DNA from: an uncultured Collinsella sp.
GTDB lineage: Bacteria > Actinomycetota > Coriobacteriia > Coriobacteriales > Coriobacteriaceae
Direction: 5' to 3'
Assembly: GCA_902482185.1 (NCBI GenBank)
Contig: CABSZR010000110.1
Location: forward strand, 1 to 5,363
DNA length: 5,363 nucleotides
The position numbers were made by a program, and so were the translations under genes. Positions 5,066-5,363 of the stretch are shown here, in pieces (positions within the stretch are counted from its first letter, which is position 1; each line of letters starts with the position of its first letter). The notes under the pieces were generated by a model. It made no database searches. It was not told where the DNA came from and saw only the letters and a list, made by a program, of their open reading frames with translations.

Positions 5066-5363
5066 GCGGGGGAGAAGGTCCTGCTGGGTATCGCGGGCGA
5101 CTTTAACGTGGAAAACGCGCTGGTCGCTATCGCCGCTGCGCGCGAGATCGGCATCGGTATCGAGGCTATCAAGAAGGGCCTCTCCAAACTGCGTGTGCCG
5201 GGCCGCATGGAGGTCGTGGAGTCGAAGGACGGCCGCGTGATCTGCGTCGTTGACTATGCGCACAACCAGCTTTCGTTCCGTTCGCTTTTCTCGTCGGTCA
5301 AGCGCGCGTTTCCCACTAGCCCCGTCATTGCGCTGTTTGGCGCCGCCGGCGGCAAGGCGCAGG
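5066..5363 (+). pseudogene. murE: C-terminal part of the MurE-like ligase after the TAG (partial, cut by window end)
   Basis: The 99 codons after the stop stay open in the same frame. They encode AGEKVLLGIAGDFNVENALV, then IKKGLSKLRVPGRMEVV, VVDYAHNQLSF and ALFGAAGGK, which match the end of the central domain and the start of the Mur-ligase C-terminal domain. No Shine-Dalgarno site precedes the first in-frame ATG (5207-5209), so independent translation is unlikely. About 80 further residues, including the diamino-acid specificity loop, would lie beyond the window. Confidence 0.7.

Larger units (their letters stand above)
4142..5363 (+). pseudogene. murE: murE-type UDP-MurNAc-tripeptide synthetase interrupted by an in-frame TAG; runs off the window
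   Basis: MurE-family ligases use ATP in the cytoplasm to add the third, diamino, residue to UDP-MurNAc-Ala-Glu. The locus is one continuous frame for 407 codons except for TAG at codon 308 (5063-5065). Before it lie the UDP-binding N-domain and the ATPase core; after it lie FNVENAL (5102-5122), RVPGRME (5192-5212) and DYAHN (5252-5266), in the expected family order. No frameshift or second stop is seen, and codon use is unchanged, so the change looks recent and is a single base; CAG to TAG is the simplest route. The sequence resembles Streptococcus/Lactobacillus MurE (EVSSQA, PIEHPTFEDYF, DYAHN) more than the DAP-type enzyme. If real, the stop should abolish activity, because the C-terminal domain is lost. 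A sequencing error, readthrough, or a redundant second MurE are alternatives. Confidence 0.75.

Overview
The window is a GC-rich bacterial chromosome segment. Its codon use, dense layout and gene types suggest an actinobacterium of the Coriobacteriia, possibly Collinsella-like. That placement is inference from style and from a Streptococcus/Lactobacillus-like MurE; no marker gene in the window proves it.

Layout, left to right. (1) 3-107 (+): the last 34 codons of an unrecognised gene. (2) 177-1460 (+): a class-III PLP aminotransferase of the acetylornithine aminotransferase (ArgD) family. (3) 1461-1886: a gene-free, AT-richer stretch. It holds a small hairpin (1545-1565), a ~217-bp inverted-repeat-bounded MITE-like element (1577-1793), a relic resembling the 3' end of a tRNA (1795-1844) and a strong terminator that serves the minus strand (1845-1877). 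(4) 1887-1962 (-): a complete tRNA-Val(UAC) with encoded CCA. (5) 2150-4030 (+): asnB, a full-length glutamine-hydrolysing asparagine synthase, with a canonical rho-independent terminator at 4056-4080. (6) 4142-5363 and beyond (+): a murE-type UDP-MurNAc-tripeptide synthetase. Its reading frame is broken by one in-frame TAG at 5063-5065, yet continues in the same frame with intact Mur-ligase motifs to the window end.

How the genes fit together. ArgD (ornithine/arginine or lysine-branch diamino acid supply), AsnB (asparagine, or possibly amidation of peptidoglycan precursors) and MurE (addition of the diamino acid to the cell-wall stem peptide) can all be linked to amino-acid supply for the cell wall. 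They have separate transcription signals, so this is a neighbourhood and not an operon.

The strongest observation is the amber codon inside an otherwise well-conserved murE. Next is the inverted-repeat element beside a tRNA-like relic and a real tRNA gene. I saw no CRISPR array, transposase, phage gene or defence system.
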